The position numbers and the translations under genes are program-made. From contig OY821786.1 in assembly GCA_963682175.1 (NCBI GenBank), forward strand, positions 33,473,501-33,537,500: a stretch of 64,000 bases of DNA. Direction: 5' to 3'. Positions within the stretch are counted from its first letter, which is position 1. Every line of letters begins with the position of its first letter. Shown in pieces: positions 59,501 through 64,000 of the stretch. The notes beneath the pieces are model-generated. The model was given only the letters and a program-made list of their open reading frames with translations, was not told the DNA's origin and made no database searches. The stretch is from Triglochin maritima (lineage: Eukaryota > Streptophyta > Magnoliopsida > Alismatales > Juncaginaceae).

Positions 59501-60607
59501 TGGAACAAACGCTTTGACGAGGAAGTGAAGAAGCTTCACTTCATTCAAAGTAAGGAAGAACCTTGTATATACAAGAAGGTTAGTGGGAGCCATGTAGTAT
59601 TCCTAATCTTATATGTCGATGACATATTGCTAATGGGCAATCATATTCCTTTGCTTGAGCAAACGAGAAGTTCATTGAAATCTGCATTTTCAATGAAAGA
59701 TATAGGTGAAGCTCAATACATCTTGGGAATCAAGATATATCGAGATAGATCTCGTAGACTCATTGGCCTAAGTCAACGTATATACATTGACAAGGTCTTG
59801 GAAAGGTTCAAGATGAACAACTCCAAAAAGGGCAGTGTGCCAATGAGTATGGGTGTGCAACTCAAGAAGTCTCAACGTGCGCAATCATGTAAGGACTTAG
59901 AGTACATGAAGGATGTCCCTTATGCTTCAGCAATTGGGTCGATCATGTACGCGATGACTTGCACAAGACCCGATGTCTCGTATGCTCTAAGCATGACAAG
60001 TCCTCACCAATCCAACGCAGGTCCTGAGCATTGGACTGCGGTCAAGAATATCCTGAAGTACCTTAACCGGACTAAGGATAAGATTCTTGTTTATGGAGGA
60101 CAAAGGGAGTTGATAGCCGAGGGTTACTCGGATGCGAGTTTCATGAGTGATCCAGACGATAGAAGGTCGCAATCAGGATACGTCTTTCTTCTGAATGGTG
60201 GAGTTGTGAGTTGGCGTAGTTGGAAGCAAAGCACTACGGCCGACTCAACCACTACTTCCGAAGTAATGGCTGTCGCTGAAGCGAGCAAGGAAGGAGTGTG
60301 GATTAAGAAGTTCCTTGAAGAGCTTGGAGTAGTTCCCTCGAGCGAGGGACCAGTAGAGCTGTTTTGCGATAATAGTGCATCTATCTCGCAAATCAAGGAT
60401 CCCAAATCACACCACAAAGTGAAGTACATGGATCATAAGTACTTCGTGACACGTGTACTCATCGACTAAGGCAAAATAAATCTTTTATGGGTGGATACCA
60501 ACAACAACACAGCTGATCCATTCACAAAACCCTTATCCCAAGCCAAGGGCGAAATGCATTTCGAGTCCATGGGATTGAGGAACCATGTAGATTGGCTTGA
60601 AGATTGA
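56503..60607 (+). pseudogene. Copia gag-pol polyprotein, six or more disabling lesions
   Basis: Order is that of Ty1/copia. The gag starts ATG 56503 (MSNIQPIVRSM), with the CCHC knuckle CFHCGEKGHIRPNC. Protease active site is DTGSCAHI. The GAG-pre-integrase motif is LLWHYRLGHINERR. Integrase has D in HSDVCGPM, D in RTDRGGEF and E in GVSERRNR. RT has MDVKMVLLNG and YVDDILLMGN. RNase H has SDASFMSD, TSEVMAVAEA and CDNSASI. Lesions are stops TGA at 57943-57945 and 58918-58920, single-base frameshifts near 59058 and 59180, and stops TAA at 59270-59272 and 60467-60469. One integrase zinc-finger Cys also appears to be Tyr (LETYQPC). At least two of the stops are explainable as C-to-T changes (CGA or CAA codons), as in methylated, silenced elements. 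Confidence 0.93.
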
Positions 60608-60680
60608 TATGTAATGGGGTTTACCCTAGTTATTATTGTTTTATACATTGAGTATGTATGTGAAAGAAAACTTTAATAAC

Positions 60681-60691
60681 AAGTGGGAGAT
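60681..60691 (+). other. Polypurine tract
   Basis: AAGTGGGAGAT immediately before the 3' LTR start TGAAGGG. Confidence 0.9.
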
Positions 60692-62072
60692 TGAAGGGAA
60701 TGTGTTCTAAAAGTTTTACTTTTAAATGTCAATTATTATGAATTGAATGAGAAATCATTTTGTTCCTTGTTTATGTTATTCGTCTTTTAGAAGTGTTAAG
60801 GAAGATGCTCTTGGTCCTTAACCGTAGATCTCTAAAAGATATTGGTTTACATAAAACAAAAGATATTCGCAATCATGGTAATTAGCATGGGACATTGATT
60901 ACCGAGTTAAGATTGTCGTGTTGGTCATAGATCATTGTAGCTCTACAAGTGAGTGACAACACGGGTAAGCAAAAGAGGAAAATATTACTTTTGTATACCG
61001 AATAGACCTAATAAGTAAAATATTATAGAAATGTGTTTCTGTGTCATTAATATTTTACTGTGTCCTTGGTCCTTTGATATGAGACTTATATCCTATCACT
61101 TAAGAATTGCTTAATTAGACTAGTGTCTTGAGCTATCGATAAGTGTAGTGTAAAGGCATTAGTTGGTTAAGTATGACTTTCGTTGAAGAATATAGCTAGT
61201 CAAAAGATTATCATTACCCCTCTTAATTGAGTGATGATATTAGTGGGTCCCTTGATAAAGCAAAGTTATAATGTGCACAATGTGATTTGAGTTAAGTCAC
61301 ATATTTATAACTAGCTTAAAGAGATCAAGAAGTGAATACTAATACAAAGATTACACAAGACTACTTTGTGTGTATTCTTAATATCATGAGGCAAGGGACG
61401 GACACAAGTGGTGCACTCCATCACTAAATGGATCAGATTTTGGTTCGAGTGGAATTAAGACATCTAACTAATTGGGAGCTATAATGTGTAGCTAGATACC
61501 GCTTATAGCTTGTGATATTAAGCTCTTAATATCACTGTCAATTTAGTTTAGATCCTCCCATAGGTCACACCACAAAACTGGGAAACAAAAATGGGGATTT
61601 TGAGTTCATAAGGTGTGTCGGGTTTCATGTAGAAAATATGACACATGTGGTGAAGAAGCAAAATCAAAATTATGTTGTAATTATTAAAATAATTAGAATC
61701 TAAATTAAATTCATATGTGATGTAAATATTATGGGGTGTAATGATCGTTACATAGGATAATATGTTACATAAGTTGTGAACTTACTACTAATCCCGAAAT
61801 GTCAAATATTGTAGGGGTCAAACCGAAATTTGACAAGTCTGCAACACTGTGCAAAAACGGCCTACCGCTAAACGGTCGACCGAATGTTACACGGTCGACC
61901 GGAATGATTGCACGGTCGACCGGATGTGTATCGATCGTAACAGGAATTTCGTCTGTTCGTTTTCGGTCGACCGACTATAATCGGTCGGTCGACCGAACAT
62001 CGCGATGAAATATTTTTGTTACGAACGGTCGACCGAAACTCGTTCTAAAGGGTCGACCGAACCTCGAAACGG
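60692..62072 (+). repeat. 3' LTR of copia A, truncated at its 3' end
   Basis: Collinear with the 5' LTR up to the palindrome array, then lost at about 62072. The 23 bases to 62095 (AATATAACGTTC...) belong to neither LTR. Confidence 0.88.
61866..62070. repeat. GGTCGACC array in the 3' LTR of copia A
   Basis: Seven perfect copies. The LTR breaks at the end of this array. Confidence 0.85.
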
Positions 62073-62095
62073 TAATATAACGTTCATACTCTCTC

Positions 62096-62835
62096 TGTAG
62101 ATTTTCGTGTCCCTATGTACGTATATATTTTAAAACATTTAATACAACATACAAGATCGATTTCATATTTTCAACAATTTCTCTGTACATTACTTTGTGT
62201 TTATTCTAATAACATGCAACCCTACATTTATTAAAATAAATCACAAAGGTAGAATCATACCTAAAGGTTCTCTAAAACCCTTTTGAAGATTCGGAGTCGC
62301 GATACCCGTTGAATCATCCACGGAATTGCCTCGGAGTGTTCACCAAACTCTAAACAAGATTAGAGAGAAATGAGCTAGCCAATCAATCTCTAATAAGGTT
62401 TAGAATCTAGCTATTAACCCATCTTTAAGCTCCTGAGATTCTTATCTCCAAAACTTAAACTTACTAAGAGATTTTCGTGGTGATTAGGGAGAGATTAATG
62501 AGAGAGAATTTTTGCATTAGTATTAAACAAGTAGAAGTAGGGGTCCTTTTATAGTCTCCCAAAACATCATTATCAAGAGCTATTTTTTAGCCATGATCTC
62601 TTGCTTATTCTCTCCTAGAATTAATCTCTAATTTCCACATAAGCACCCACAAAAATGTTTTAATTAAATCTGGAATTAATCCACCCATGATTTAATTAAT
62701 CTCTTAATAATTCAAGCAGAATCGTTCTTATTCGGTGGACCGAGTATAACTCGGTCAACCGAACCATTCAGTTATAACACGTGTTCGGTGCAGCGTGAGC
62801 TAGACGGTCGACCGAATCCGTATGATAAAAATTCC
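62096..62835 (-). mobile_element. Diverged family A-like LTR fragment, inverted
   Basis: It begins TGTAGATTTTCGTG and follows the solo LTR at 8991 in order: TCATACCTAAAGGTTCTCTAAAAC, ACCAAACTCTAAACAAGATTAG, GAGCTAGCC, GATTTTCGTGG are all shared blocks (longer ones interrupted by mismatches). TATAAAAG on the minus strand is at 62546-62553, and one perfect GGTCGACC is at about 62807. It is more diverged than the other copies, so it is a sister subfamily or an old copy. Confidence 0.7.
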
Positions 62836-62847
62836 CTGGAAGAATTC

Positions 62848-64000
62848 AGACGAACCACGTCTTTAACTCCGTGGAGCCGTGCATTATCGTGCATTGGGAT
62901 CTGTGATCCCTCAGGTCTACTACTCTTGTAAGAGTAAGTAAAATCTCTAAGCTACGCCACTGTTTATAACACATAGGTGACACGTCCCAAGTATCCACAC
63001 TCTTCCACTCGGCTGTCTCTGGGCAGGCACAATCGTCGTACCCACCGTCACCTCCCAGCTTGCACACTAGACGAGAACATGGGCTTCCGTAGTTAGAGTT
63101 GACACTCCACAAGGACTAATACTCAATCCTGGGCCCAAACGGTCAACCAAAAAAAGTCAAACCGGTCGAGTGCTCCCAAAGGATAGGGAAACGTTTGAAC
63201 AGATGCCTACAGCGGTCGAACCCTGGGCTCAAGGATCAAGCCACAACTATCGAACTAAAGATCGATGGCAGTCGGTCGTTTAGATGGTCTAGGCCAGCCA
63301 GACTAAGACTAAATCATCAATGCAATGGTCAAACGGCTCAGGGGGCCCGTTCGACTGATTATATTAGGGTCTTTCCTACGTTCACATAATCACAACCGGT
63401 CGAACCAAAACCAAATGGTCGAACCCTAACAAGGTACACTTAAGCTACCGATCAGACAACAGTCTAGAGCGGTCGACCATTTAGATAGTCAATGCCCGGT
63501 CCATGTCCAAATTAGAAGGCAACGATCGAACGCAAGAAATGCTCGTTCGACCGAAAATATCAGAGACTTCTCCAACCCAACAAATATTCACAACTGATCG
63601 ACCGCTGACGGGCATCGTTCGACCGGTGCTGGGTAAAGACGAAGAAATACACGACATCTGGTCGACCGCCCATAGGCTTTGGACGATTGTTAGCCGACAA
63701 TTACCTGGCTTTGCCAGGCACTTCTTGCTGTCGCTCGTCGCCGGCGAGGTCTCCGACCTCTGATGACGGGCAAAACCTCACAAACACTCGTGTGAGCAAA
63801 AAAATCTAATGCATTGAACTTGGCATACATTCTTCTTCCGATTGTCGACGTTCATCGGAGCTCACTCGCAACCACCTCCGGTTCGCAACCTAGACGCCTG
63901 ACTCTTTGTGCTAAGCTCCACGTGTCTCACGCCACTTGATCACCTTCAAGCTCACACCTTGTTTGTTGTCCACCTCGCTAGTAAGAGCTCCCTTCATCAG
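62848..64000 (+). mobile_element. Family C LTR fragment, running off the window
   Basis: Matches the LTR at 16148-23586 from about its 22370 region onward: GCATTGGGATCTGTGATCCC, CCACACTCTTCCAC, CACCTCCCAGCTTG, then GGTCGACC-type motifs (63468 and 63660) and CGCCGGCGAGGTCTCCGACC, also found at 23161. The 5' part is missing at the junction with the inverted LTR fragment; the 3' end is beyond 64000. Confidence 0.75.

Larger units (their letters stand above)
52988..62072 (+). mobile_element. Copia retrotransposon, family A, nearly full length, 3' LTR truncated
   Basis: Layout: 5' LTR 52988-55019, PBS 55021-55032, leader, gag-pol 56503-60607, PPT 60681-60691, 3' LTR 60692-62072. The 3' LTR stops matching the 5' LTR after ...CCTCGAAACGG, losing its last 600-odd bases including TATA, R and U5. 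LTR divergence is about 3 percent over the first 150 bp by eye, so it is older than the element at 16998. The coding region carries at least six lesions. Confidence 0.93.

Overview
The window reads as nuclear DNA of a flowering plant, most likely a eudicot. It is AT-rich, its only convincing host genes are plant families, and most of it is nested transposable elements. Everything below was read by eye; no alignment or database search was run.

Host genes are few and all lie on the minus strand. They are a short AP2/ERF repressor with an EAR motif (3755-4129), a broken BAHD acyltransferase (26014-28256), a small secreted glycine-rich protein (34150-34527), and a three-exon LEA_4 protein with a signal peptide and C-terminal KEDL (48657-50353). 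A short F-box/LRR-like piece lies at 46151-46231.

Layout. 1-8990: mostly unexplained AT-rich DNA, the ERF gene, two GC-rich islands and one hAT-like MITE. 8991-14397: two solo LTRs of different families, the first abutting a LINE relic. 15009-25087: a nest. An old copia pol is split by a solo LTR of the TGTAACATCC family (target duplication AGTCA). That LTR is itself split by a young copia element on the minus strand that carries gag but no pol (target duplication CAACA). 26014-28256: the BAHD pseudogene with a solo LTR in its 3' end. 29227-33015: hAT-like, PIF/Harbinger-like and long-TIR (MULE-like) non-autonomous elements. 33070-42508: an LTR, the glycine-rich gene, a hAT relic, an Athila-like gypsy gag with leader, PBS and LTR, and a copia 3' LTR. 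43244-47480: a hAT-like MITE, a PIF/Harbinger element with a decayed DDE transposase, and a second hAT relic. 48657-51409: the LEA gene and a hAT MITE with a perfect 8-bp target duplication. 52988-62072: a nearly full copia element with a decayed gag-pol. 62096-64000: an inverted relative of its LTR and another TGTAACATCC-family LTR running off the window.

The most striking signal is the palindrome GGTCGACC (usually CGGTCGACCG). I count about 70 perfect 8-mers in 64 kb, where about one is expected by chance. They form arrays inside the LTRs of at least five retrotransposon families. In nearly every family with a readable TATA box the array lies upstream of it, in U3. An Athila-like element uses a different palindrome (GCGGC...GCCGC) in the same position. 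This looks like a shared or convergent promoter/enhancer or chromatin architecture of unrelated LTRs and is the best candidate for something undescribed.
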